From contig NC_134030.1 of the NCBI RefSeq assembly GCF_964204645.1, positions 21,643,210 to 21,707,209 on the forward strand: a DNA stretch of 64,000 bases. Direction: 5' to 3'. The notes beneath the pieces are model-generated. The model saw only the letters and a program-made list of their open reading frames with translations, was not told the origin of the DNA and did not search any database. Shown here in pieces: positions 1 through 11,600 of this stretch (position 1 is its first letter; each line of letters begins with the position of its first letter). Made by a program: the position numbers and the translations under genes. The DNA is from Tubulanus polymorphus. Its lineage: Eukaryota > Nemertea > Palaeonemertea > Tubulaniformes > Tubulanidae.

Positions 1-824
1 CCCACTGCCAACTGGAATCTATTACGCTACGACAAGATGAAGGCCATCAAACAGTGATGAAAAACATATGGATTCATTTCACGGTTTAACTTCCTGCGTT
101 ACAGTGAATCGTATGGTGGTGGAAAAAGGAAGCATCGCCAATTTTCAATCGGAAAAACCTCAAACAACCGACCTCCTCTTCTAGCTGACCCCATCTTATT
201 ATTTCTAATATTTTGAAAATTTAAATAAAAAAAACGTGAAACTCACTTTATTTCACCGATTCGATTGCGTGGCTGTGCGAATTACTGCCTTTTTAAAGAA
301 GAAATCGATCAAAATTGGTGTCGAACTCAAATTTCCATGGGCGCGGCCATTTTGAAATTAATGCAGCCAAGGGTTCGAATCCTGAAAAATATACTCACAC
401 CACAAAGGCGTAACAACGAGATCAAACGGAGCATAATCACGCAGAGAACAGAGAACAGTTCAATTTAGTGATGGAATATCCCATTTATTATTTCGTATAT
501 TCAAGGGGCCTGAAAATTTGATAATGACTTGTTAGACTGGTTACCGGTCTCTATCTTCAATTATCTTCATATTGAATGGGACAGGCAACCAGTCTAATGA
601 CTTGTGAAATTCTAGGAGCCAAATTCGGATAGGGCGGGTAGCGATGATGTGAGCCATGACATCTAAAGTGTCGCATTTCACATTATTATAATGCGGACGC
701 GGACATGAAAACCGGACTAATGAAAAACCGGGCCATGATTCGGCCGGGGATACGTTATCCTCACTGCCTTTTGGCTTGCCGTTGGCTCTAGTCCAGCCGA
801 GGCAAAAAACCCATTAAAACAAAA
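1..824. other. Intergenic, no gene seen
   Basis: No convincing exon. Around 533-598 two short arms (TAGACTGGTTACCGGT and, inverted, ACCAGTCTA) form a small inverted repeat that recurs near 16,355-16,397 and 36,344-36,380. A tRNA B-box-like string (GGTTCGAATCC) lies near 370 without a clear A box. Confidence 0.5.
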
Positions 825-950
825 ACAGCGCGAGATGACTTCAAAATAAAACAGCGCGAGATGACTTCAAAATAAAACAGCGCGAGATGACTTCAAAATA
901 AAACAGCGCGAGATGACTTCAAAATAAAACAGCGCGAGATGACTTCAAAA
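825..950. repeat. 26-bp tandem repeat, five copies
   Basis: Five nearly identical units beginning ACAGCGCGAGATGACTTC at 825, 851, 877, 903 and 929. Confidence 0.95.
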
Positions 951-2952
951 TGTGGTGAAAGGCACCGCGTGATTTATCAATTCGATTTGAATTAACAATT
1001 AAACTAGAATTCATCATCAAAAAAACTGCATCTTCTAAAAATATACGCGAAAAAAACATTGACATCAAAACAAACAGCGCGCGACCAAAATCAGCAGAAA
1101 TATCAGGAAATAGATTCAACCAAATAAACCAGAAACCCAAGTACCACAGGAATAGGGCCCGACCGGGAGCGGTGGGGTGGGGTGGGTGCTGTCTGAACCT
1201 GAAACCAGTTGTAAGTAAATGTCATTTGTATTTTATAAGAAGTAGAGTTCAACAGTTCAACTCTTCATCTTACTCAAATCACACTTAACTCACGAACTGT
1301 CAAACATTTTCAATCCAGTTCAATTGTAAATAAATGCAACTTTTACTGTTAAAAAGTTCCACTTGAAATTACAATTGTATTTTATATTAACAGCTGAAAT
1401 TATGTTCTAATTTATGGATTATCTAACTATTAACTAACTTTTCTAACTATTGAGGCAGGGTGAGGTTGATGTGAGGGGATACTGAAATAGAATATAAACG
1501 ATTAGACATATTATATACAGGTCGCACCTGAATTCTTCAGTCACTCTGTCATCATCATTCAACTTCAGGTTCAATCTTCTGTGACTAGGGGGTCTTGTTC
1601 TTCTCACTGAAATAGAACATACAGGCCGCACCTGAATCTGGCCACTCTGTTGTGTGCTGGGGGTGAAGACACGTACTCTGTGGCCTAGTCTTCTGGGGTC
1701 TTGTCTCAGCGATGACCCTGAAATTGTTCTGTTTATTTCAAGAAAAGTACATAATAGGCGTTGTTCTAGTAAAACAATGAATTTGAAGAAAAAAAAGGAA
1801 ATTCAGAAAAAAAGAAAAAAAAACACCTGCAAATATAGAAAGAAACCCTGGAAAAAAGAACCATGAAATACGGGATCCTGAAATAAAGATATTAGGCATC
1901 AAAGTAAAAAAATTGCTTCCTCCAACTGATGTCCACCTGAGATCTCCCAGGTCCCTCGCCGCGTATCGCACCCAAATTTATATTTACTTAAACTACCGCA
2001 TTTTATTTGATATTGTACTAATTTCTCTTACTTACTAACTCACCGAGTAAGTTCCTAATAAATAACTAAACCTATAAAACATAATTTCAGCTGTTAATGT
2101 TTTTCTAACTTACAGTTTATCCAATCCTGTGTGTGTAATGTATGAATCCAATGATAATCCTTGAGTCAATTTAGATACTTGTGTTTTTAACAACAGTTCA
2201 GCTTTTGAGAACAGTTTAAATTACATAATCCTGAACTAGTTTGAGCGAGATTCCATTCCAAATAAATCCTGAAAATGCAAGAAATTCCGAAAAAAATGTC
2301 GGCCAATAAAAATGCCATTTTTGAATTTACATGTATGTGAAATGAACCTACCGGGTTTGGATGGCGCTTAAAACCAAATACTGGAAAAGGATCCGAAATT
2401 GCGACCCACCGCGAAACCTACAAATAAAATCATACAATTTAGAAAAATAAATGAATTGATTTTTGACAGTTGTACAAAATACAGAGTTTTCACCGCTTTC
2501 AGAAAATATTTTGAAATCGTCAATAAAATTTTAACTAGAATTTTCATATTTGGGTCAGAAAATTGTTGAAGAAATCAACATAAAATTGATGGCGAATATT
2601 TCAATGTTTGACTTTATTAAAACTACAACAAACTCACCTTTACCAGTTACATCTTGAACTATTTAGAATATGTGTAACTCACAAGAGGTACATGTGATAT
2701 ATGTCTGATTTTACGGGAGACATGTGCGAGCACCTCTAGGTTTGAAGACATACCAGTTGTATAAGAGGTCTATCTATGGTACAACGCCACGTACGACAAG
2801 AATGGTCGAACAATGCGTTACATTTTACATTATCTAACTATTGGGGTCAGTAAACTTACACATGTCGAACTGTTATAATCCATCTTCGCTCTATAAACTG
2901 CGGAGCTTTACTAAAATCACGATTGGTAGAACACTATATCCGTGTTGACGCG
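951..2952. other. Intergenic, no gene seen
   Basis: AT-rich sequence with an A-rich patch near 1,780-1,860. The short open frames have no recognisable domains and no matched splice sites. Confidence 0.5.
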
Positions 2953-3130
2953 ATGAGGAGAGAATCCCACAATGATAATAAAAAGTCCGAAAATGAAACT
3001 TCGAGATAGTAGTTTATTTCAACGTTTCGACTATATCCTAATAGTCATCTTCAGGAATAATGAGATACTACAGAAATTATGAGATATATATACAATCCTT
3101 TTTATTATCATTGTGGGATTCTCTCCTCAT
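2953..3130. mobile_element. 178-bp foldback element with perfect 33-bp terminal inverted repeats and a hammerhead-like core
   Basis: Bases 2,953-2,985 are the exact reverse complement of 3,098-3,130. Between the arms, at 3,021-3,055, the minus strand reads CTGAAGA, one base, a 6-bp hairpin (GACTAT/ATAGTC), then GAAAC, the order of a hammerhead ribozyme core. The same string is the core of the satellite at 61.7-62.9 kb. A non-autonomous element related to Penelope-like elements or retrozymes is the favoured reading. Confidence 0.7.
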
Positions 3131-4117
3131 TTACTAAAATCAATCCATTCTCAACTGCGTATGAAGAATATATATATCGGGATATATCATCATGTAGGTC
3201 CCATCACAGAGACTTAAAGAAGCGATTGATTTGATTCAGAAAATTGAGTAATTATTCGGTATTTAGTGATTTCATTTCGTCAAAACCGGGTCCAGCTCGC
3301 AAAACATCGTCATCGTTGATTGGACGCATAATTAGTGATTCTCAACGGTGAATGGCTAACTGATACAAAATCTGCATATCTAAGTGAATAGCTAAACTGG
3401 TTAGAACCGGTTTAAGCGCGCATCACGTGACCTCGTATTGGCCGAGAACAAATGAATGACATCGGACATATTTCACGAGACTATTGATTAATCATCTACT
3501 TCTGAAGGTCACTAGAATCATTGTCCATATCAGAATCTTATCAAAACTATACAAACTTATTTCATGCAGAAAAAACTCACAAATTTATCAGAATTAAATT
3601 GTTTCAATTCATATCCCCTGTAAAACTAGGCGTTTTTTACAACTACAAATGATTATTCTGCGGATTTTGAACCATCCATTCAAACTGAATTTGAATTTTT
3701 TAACGTCGAAGTTAAATGTTTGAAGACGAGTGACTGGCTGAGAAAATTAACCGAAGTCTTACACCTCAACCACCACACTTTTCGATAGCTCAGTTGCTGG
3801 GTCAGAGGTCACAGCTTCCATTTCCAAGGATAGTTCTTTATTTCACAGCAACTAAAGGGGTCTATTTCACACCAAACTATACTGAGAAATATTGAAAACT
3901 ACATATATGAAGATTTCGGATCCAGGAAATGAAATCGTTTCTCAACCGACTTTTCAATACGATAGCTCAGTTTTCGGCCAAAGGCACCCTCAATTTTGTA
4001 AAAAAAACAATATTTCTTAACTAGACGCAAGCAGTGTTCCAAAACAAAAACGCATGCCTAGATATTGCCAAACGCTGACGCCAACCCTATGTCGGCTGTA
4101 ACTCTAATCCTAGCCAA
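3131..4117. other. Intergenic, no gene seen
   Basis: No exon, RNA gene or tandem repeat that I can support. Confidence 0.4.
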
Positions 4118-4190
4118 GACGCGAACCCGGGACCGCCTTCTTGACAGCCGAACATGCGAACCACTAGACCATACACCAGTAGTGACAATC
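4118..4190 (-). repeat. tRNA-like SINE head
   Basis: The minus strand carries an A-box-like string (TGGTCTAGTGGTT) followed about 30 bases later by a B-box-like string (GGGTTCGCGTC). The anticodon and T arms do not fold cleanly, so this is read as a tRNA-derived SINE or tRNA pseudogene. A related copy on the plus strand is at 15,612-15,680. Confidence 0.5.
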
Positions 4191-4419
4191 AGATTTTGTA
4201 AGTTCGTCTGGTTAGTGTGGTGACTGGTGACCACTCAGTTGTGGTGACAGTGACCAGTCAGGCGTGGATACTCTTTTCAAATCTTGGCATTTCAAAGGAT
4301 AAACTGATTCCACATCGTGTAATTTGTGTGAATTAATAAACAAAATTCATTGAATGATAAAACATTATTCTGTAGTTTATTTCATGACTCTTTTTTATGG
4401 CCACTGATTGGCGACCTGT

Positions 4420-4830
4420 GGAATGGAGCCAAATTTGGATGGGTACCCAAGACAAACCCTGGCCGCAAAGCCTCCTTGATTTCTTTGGCGGACAGGTTAA
4501 CGCTCAGCGGTCACCAGTCTATACTTCTAGCCAATCAGATACGTTGTTTTGCTAGCAGGTTTTCTTTATCAATAGCACGTCTCATCTGATTGGTTAAAAA
4601 TTCAAATTCCACGATTGAGAGTATAAGATATCCTCGGTGAGGACTGTTTCTTATGAAGAGGTTCCATGTGCCAATCGTCACTAGCAAGAACAACAAGACA
4701 TCAAATATTCAAATTCCCTGATTGAATTATAAGATATCCCCAGTGAGGGCTTCTTCTTATCAAGAGGTTCCTTGTGCCAATCGTCACCAGCAAGAACAAC
4801 ATGACATCAAATATTCAAATTCTCTGACTT
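4420..4830. repeat. Dispersed repeat followed by a tandem duplication of about 108 bp
   Basis: 4,430-4,600 has an inverted, diverged counterpart at about 39,990-40,160 (shared CCAATCAGA, CAGCAG and AGACTGGTGACCGC strings). 4,608-4,718 is repeated at 4,716-4,828 with few changes. Confidence 0.65.
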
Positions 4831-5014
4831 TCAACAAACCTGTCAGAATTCCCCGAATTTGCCTGCGGGGAAAATCAAATATGGAATTCCCCGAGCTTCA
4901 AGAACCATCGGAAAATAAGTTTTCAACTAAAGAATCGACTCATAATTTCAATAATAATAATTTTAATATCATTATCACTTTAAATAATAATCAACAAACT
5001 TGACAACAACTAAT

Positions 5015-5128
<114 letters not shown>

Positions 5129-5394
5129 TTAATCATAATAGCATCGGTCGACTAATTCGTTCTGATTATTTTAATTAATGCCATCTTTATGAGATTAAAC
5201 TGTCCAGCAGCTAAAAAACAAAATCACGCTCTTCGGAAAATTCATGATATTTTTCAGGCAGAAGTATATTCGAACTAAAAAGTTGAATTCGGGGTTGGCG
5301 TGATATCTGTTGAGACAATGACTGATAATATTTGAGATCTAAAACCAAGGACCAGTTACACAGAGCATAGATTTACGTTTAAGACCGTAAACAG

Positions 5395-5870
5395 CTTTCA
5401 AAAACTGATCATCCACACTTCACATGTGTTCAATGCTTCATCTGAGACATTTCTAACTGAAAATGAACTACAAACACCAGATATTAGACATTTTAACAGC
5501 ACACTTTCAAAAACTGATCATCCACACTTCACATGTGTTCAATGTTTCATCTGAGACATTTCTAACTGAAAATGAACTACAAACACCTGACATTTTATCA
5601 GCTCATTTTCAAAAACTGATCATCCACACTTCACATGTGTTCAGTGCTTCACCTGAGACATTTTTAATTGAAAATGAACTACAAACACCAGATATTAGAC
5701 ATTTTATCAGCACATTTTCAAAAACTGATCGTCCACACTTCACATGTGTTCATTGCTTCACCTGAGACATTTTTAATTGAAAATGAACTACAAACACCAA
5801 ATATTAGACATTTTATCAGCACATTTTCAAAAACTGATCGTCCACACACTTCACATGTGTTCATTACTAC
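5395..5870. repeat. Tandem repeat of 102-110 bp, five copies
   Basis: Units start with TTTCAAAAACTGATC near 5,396, 5,506, 5,608, 5,718 and 5,828. The open frames here (5,463-5,889) are by-products of the repeat. Confidence 0.9.
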
Positions 5871-6164
5871 AGACTTCTCAACACTCTAGCTGCAGATTAA
5901 TATCTACTGTGTAACTGGACCCTGAGGTTGATTTAAACCACTGATGAAACTCAGTGAAATAATAATCATCACAGTTATTCATTTCACTAATTCACTATTC
6001 ATCTCTTGACAGTAAAATGCAATTCAAATCTTCATTTCAAAATCGCAATTTTTGCCAGCATCAGAATTTCTTCATCTGAGAATTTTTATTGTCAGGCAAA
6101 AAAAAAACTAACAATTTTCTCTTTTATGAATATATGTGATGTAACAGGAATGTAATTTTCAGTA

Positions 6165-6405
6165 TTTTCTAAGACCAGTCTAAACTCAGTTTGGTTCTAT
6201 AATCAATCTATCAACTTAAGACCGGTCTTAGCTCATTTTGGTTCCAAAACCAATCTAACAACTTGAGATCAGTCTAAGCTTATTTGATTCTATAACCAAT
6301 CTTAAAACTTAAGACCAGTCTAAGCTTATTTCAGTTCAATAGCCAATCTAACCACTTTAGACCAGTCTAAGCTCATTTTGGTTCTACAACCAATCAACCA
6401 ATTTT
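6165..6405. repeat. Imperfect repeats of the AAGACCAGTCTAAGC family
   Basis: About four to five degenerate units of 55-60 bp. They share AAGACCAGTCTAAGCTCATT with the centre of the MITE family at 12.1-12.7, 29.5, 43.0 and 45.4 kb but lack its GGGGCC ends. Confidence 0.7.
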
Positions 6406-7147
6406 AAGTACAACATATCTTAAATATCTTGGGAGACAGTCCCCGACACACATGCGCATTTGTTCCTTGCACGGCTAAAAATATCACAAACAAATTCATA
6501 CTTTAAAACATATTTTCTACAGTTAAATAAATAAATATAAAGATTGTCTTTTAATTAATAAACAATTGATTGATAATTCAGTGGAAATGCAATTAAATAC
6601 ATAGTAGTAGTAAGTACATAGTAGACTGTGCTATACCCAGCGCCAGATCAACTCAAGTGCAAGCTTGAAATGGTGCATTTTTCAAAGACGCCTTCAGGCA
6701 AGCCTTTTGAGTTCTTCAATTCTCTACTCCTCAGTGGCCTTAACGCAAGCGAGTTCCCCGATTCTCAAATGGAATGAAATATTCGCGCAAGGCACCTACA
6801 GATCAGTCATTCCTGGTTTTTTAACGAGGGTTAAAGTAGCAAATTTCATATTTCAAGGAAGCGTCTGCATCACTTTCATAACCCAAATAACTGCAGACTA
6901 CTCCTAAATCAGTTTATATCTCAGTAAACTGTTAATAATTCTGTCGTTTTGTAAACAAATTTCGATTTGCCAAAAATCGGGCGAAGAAAAAATCCTCTCC
7001 TGTAAAACTAAAAACATTTCATCGCCTACTTCTCGAAATTGAAGGAGTTTTAGAAGATTTTCAGCCTTTTGCCCAAATCAAAGGAGTTTCGAGCACGTTC
7101 AAAAAGAATTTTCAGTTTAGAAGGAGTTTTTAAGGAATCGAGGAGTC

Positions 7148-7262
7148 GTAGGGACCCGTAGGGACCCTGTCACAGCAGTCCCCGTAGGGACCCTGTCACA
7201 GCAGTCCCCGTAGGGACCCTGTCACAGCAGTCCCCGTAGGGACCCTGTCACAGCAGTCCCGA
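7148..7262. repeat. 26-bp tandem repeat, four copies
   Basis: Exact units starting GTAGGGACCCTGTCACAGCA at 7,158, 7,184, 7,210 and 7,236. Confidence 0.95.
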
Positions 7263-7642
7263 TGCCACCGAGTACAGCAGAGTCTACCATCACCTCCTAC
7301 TCATAAATATTCACGAATCCGCAGTTATTCGTATAAAAGCTGTGGCGTCAATACATTTTTTTTTCACTTTTCGGGAGTAAATTATCAAATTTCGATACAA
7401 AACGAAAAAAGCCTCCAAAAAAGTTATAATAAATACAAATCGCCGTTGATAAGTTGGATGATATATGTGTATATCGATTGTTATGTTTTGAAACGATGCC
7501 GTCCTTCCCCCCATGATGTCATACTACGCTTAATTTCAACTCTAACTCAAATCGACTTGATCCCAGTCGAAAAAATATCCGATTGTTCTAAATCTTGAAT
7601 ATAAAGTGTCAAGTTTTTTTTTCAAGAATTTTGAAATATTTC

Positions 7643-7943
7643 TTAACCCTTCCAGTGCTGACTAATTAATACCCTAAAGTGCTGGAGATAATTTGAACAT
7701 TTTGAAAAATTCCACCGTAGTTGAATGACGGGAATACCGCTATAATGCTTCTACACCGCAGTGCGATGTATCGTTAGTCACTTATATTTAAATTCGTTTG
7801 ACAGGCGCTGCCATCTTTTGCCATCTTTAAGTATAGATAACGAAACATTACTGACAACATCAATGGATGTGATGCGGTGTACTAGCAAAGTCAATCACTG
7901 ATTTATACACCGCACTGCGGTGTAGACACACTGAAAGGATTAA
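7643..7943. mobile_element. piggyBac-type MITE, copy 1
   Basis: TTAA flanks both ends (7,643-7,646 and 7,940-7,943). Inside them the ends are inverted copies, CCCTTCCAGTG against the complement of CACTGAAAGG. A second inverted pair (CTACACCGCAGTGCG / CGCACTGCGGTGTAG) lies subterminally. TTAA target duplications with CCC-type ends are the signature of piggyBac-derived elements. There is no coding capacity. A second copy sits in an intron at 25,572-25,846. Confidence 0.85.
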
Positions 7944-8374
7944 GAAATACACACGTAAACCCTCTCCCCCTGTATCCTATGTATTAGGTGTATCGGATCT
8001 AATAATGGTCAACTTTCCCCTAGTTTTAGTAGTAAATACCTGATATAGGTCTTAATAGGACCAGCGCAGACGGACGTCCGAACTAAAACATCCTTCAATA
8101 CGGTGTAAAATGGATTAAAAATCGAAGTTATAGTTCAACTGCTCGTTCTTTCTGGACCTATGTACCACCAAAACTGACTGAGCAAGGCCATCTCCATCCG
8201 CCCCCTCCCTCAAGCTAAGTAGCAATAGACATTAGCAAATTACGCGGCCTCGTGCCACACCACTCAACATAAGATATGAATTTCAATAACTAAGGAAAAT
8301 CACTTAAATACACCATCACTCAATAAAATCTCTGCGGTTACTGCCTTGACTGGCGGAGGTAGAATCCATTTCGA

Positions 8375-8665
8375 CCTACCATAGATTGAAAATCCTCTCA
8401 ATCGCCAGAGCAGGAACTCTCTCAAATGGTGATATTTTGAACTCGCAAAAATCCTCAATCGCCAGAGCTGGAATCATCAGAAGCCAACATTTCGTACTCG
8501 TAAAAATCCTCGTTCCTCAATCGCAAGAGCAGGAATTCCCAAATGGCATTGTTTCGGACTTACAAAAATCCTCCATAGCCAGAGCAGGAATCTTCAACTG
8601 TCGCTAGATGAAAGAACCTCAACTGCTCCAGAGCAGGAATTCTCAGATGGCAATTTTTCAAACTG
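8375..8665. repeat. Tandem repeat of about 60-65 bp, about five copies
   Basis: Degenerate units carrying CAATCGCCAGAGCAGGAA, just beyond the end of the transporter gene's coding sequence. They may lie in its 3' UTR. Confidence 0.8.
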
Positions 8666-8673
8666 ATAAAACT

Positions 8674-11600
8674 CTAAACTAAACACGGTTGTTGACTGTG
8701 ATTGTTCATGCGTTGTTTCTCATCTTGTTCTTGCTCTTCGCGGATTTCTTGACGCCGCGCCTCCCAGCGCGCGATCCGCCGCAACGGGAAACAGATGACG
8801 CCGGCGACGACCAGCACACCGCCGGCCATGTAGAACGAGTAGTCGTAGTTACCGGTCGCGTCGAACAACGAACCTGAAATAAATAACAATAATAAATACA
8901 GCTGCAAAGCAGCGATAATGGGTTTTCTGCAAAGCGGCGATAATGGGTTTTCTGCAAAGCAGCGATAATGGGTTTTCTGCAAAGCAGCGATAATGGGTTT
9001 TCTGTCTAGCAACATCCTTAATGATGATAGTAGTAATAATAACAATCAATATAGCTGCAAAGCAGCAATAATGGGTTTTCTGTCTAGCAACATCCTGAAT
9101 GATGATAGTAATAATAATAACAATCAATATAGCTGCAAAGCAGCGATAATGGGTTTTCTGTCTAGCAACATCCTTAATGATGATAAGGCTAAACAACTCA
9201 GTTAACTAAATAGATTGCATGACATATAATACGCAATTTTAAACGGGCTGAGAATGAATGCTGCTGTATTTTAAAAGAAAATTTTAAAACCGATCATGGA
9301 AATGTATTTTTCGAGGTTGTCCAATCGCATCGCCCTTGTCCCTTCCTTCCCCCCGCGGGTACGTACCGGCTATCGGGGCTCCGATGAACGTGGACAGACC
9401 TTGACACAGAGTGACCAAACCAAACGCGCTTGTTAGTTTCTCGAGACCCATCAGTTCAACCATAATTATCGATCTCAACGACACAAACGCAGCTGAAAAC
9501 ACAAATACAACATTCAATTTTTCAATGTTAAAAAAACCGAATGAACAGAACTTTATACGAGAAAATATGTTTTCTTTACATTACGCTAGCGAGCGTATCA
9601 AAAATGCAGTACCGGCACACACTACTAGATGGCGTGACTTAACAGGCAGTTTTAAACACAGCAACACCTTGTGGACGTTCACTTGCCACAAGTGGAATCC
9701 TCTATTGCAGCAGAAGTTGATGACCTACTGCACACTAGCGACACCTGGTGGATGCTCACTTGCGACAAGTGGAATCCTCTATTGCAGCAGTAGTTGATGT
9801 CCTACTGCACACTAGCGACACCTGGTGGATCCTCACTAGCCACAAGTGGCATCTTCTATTGCAGCAGTAGTTAATGATCTACTACACACAAGCGACACCT
9901 GGTGGGCGAGATACTTACCGATGCACATTCCGAAGACACAAGCATACACGGTCAGTAACGGGTAATTAACGCAGAACGGAACGAGAACGGTAGCGACGCC
10001 ACCTATTACCAGCGCGACGTTATTAATCAGCAGACAATCGGCCCACGGTTGATCGGATACCCAGCCGCTGACGACCCGCCCGACCGTGTTCGTGATACCG
10101 AGTATCGACAGCAGGAAAGCCGCCCGTTCGGTATCGATCTCCAGTTGCTTAGCGACGGCGGGCAGGAAAATAAACGGCACAAAGAAACCTGCAAGTAACC
10201 GAAAAGATCTTTTATATTCAGTATATTCATTAAGAAATACGGATTCCGAAAATGTGCTAAATTTCTAAGGGGATAATCCTCCATTTAACAAATCTGTTTC
10301 AGCACATATTGCGATGACCTCAACAGAACGACCGGGATCCTAGAATCTTATGACCCTAGCATCCTTCCCTGTGTCCCTCTGCCTCTTTTAACTCCACAAA
10401 AATTTCACCCTCTCCACAGGCGGCCACCCTTTCACTTTTTGCATCCAATGCTCTCAAAATCAGCCGCTCATTACGATATCTGCTGTACTACTACACATCA
10501 AAGTCGATTATTGCTATGGAGAGGATAGCAGCGATATCACACGTAAAACACTGGACTGCACCAAAATTCAGCTTAATTTTCGAGTCGCTTCGACTTTTCA
10601 GCAACCACTATCAGGACAGCCACATTCATTCGACTTGTTTTTACCCTGACTATTCCATGACATGGAGCATTGTTTTCCCTGACTTTATCTTTATCTGCTA
10701 AGAATTCAATCAATTAAAACAATCAAATACCGTTTACGTAACACATATGGAAACTCTTTGATTTTACGCACAATCTACAAACAAGTTTTCCAACAAATAA
10801 ACACTTTTCTCCCAATATAACTTTTCCTTGATTTTGATCATTTTCTACAAAATTCCCCGACTCTTTTGAAGAAAAGAAAATTCCCCGATAATCAGGTAAG
10901 TGGCAACCCTGACTACGTTATACATCTGCTAAAGAATGACGGCAACCGTAGCTAACAACTTACCGATCATACAGAGAAAACAGCACAATCCGTAAACGAG
11001 AAACGTCAAACTGGCGAGTAAACTAAAATCGAACATTCCCGCGAACATCGCTTTAACGGCCCTGCACCGACCGGCTGGTTCCGACGTACCGTCGACGGAC
11101 TCATCCAGCGCCAAGTCCGGTATCGTAGTGATACTGCGCACGTACGACTCGACGTCCGGCTGCGCCTGGAACTCGGGCAGACGACTGACCGAGCCGGCGT
11201 AGAATATATCGCGACGGTACAGAGGGCGCCGCATGTCGAGTTCGATGCGCTCGATGTCACGGCACGAGCGATGCGAGTGAATCCAAACGTCGTCGCAACT
11301 ACGAAACAACAAACAGTGATCGGCCGCGCTCGCCGCAGCCTGCCCCGGCGCCGACGCCTTCTCGTTCTCCGATACGGCGCGTACGCGACATCTCCGGCGC
11401 GTCGACGCCACCGCCGGCGGCTGTTTACCGTCCACCATATCCCCGGCGCTCAAGAATAGTTTATTCGCGCTGCCCGAGGTGGCGCTACCACCCAATTCTT
11501 CTTTAATGCGCGTCAGAAGCGGGTTTTTCGGCGCCGAGAGACGATTCGCGTCTTTGTTGAAGTCGTCGTTTGTTTCGACAAATGCTTCTAATGGGAACAT

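Noticed and set aside
4118-4190. Functional tRNA gene
   Set aside because: Box A and B are present, but the anticodon and T stems do not pair well and there is no oligo-T stop at a sensible place.
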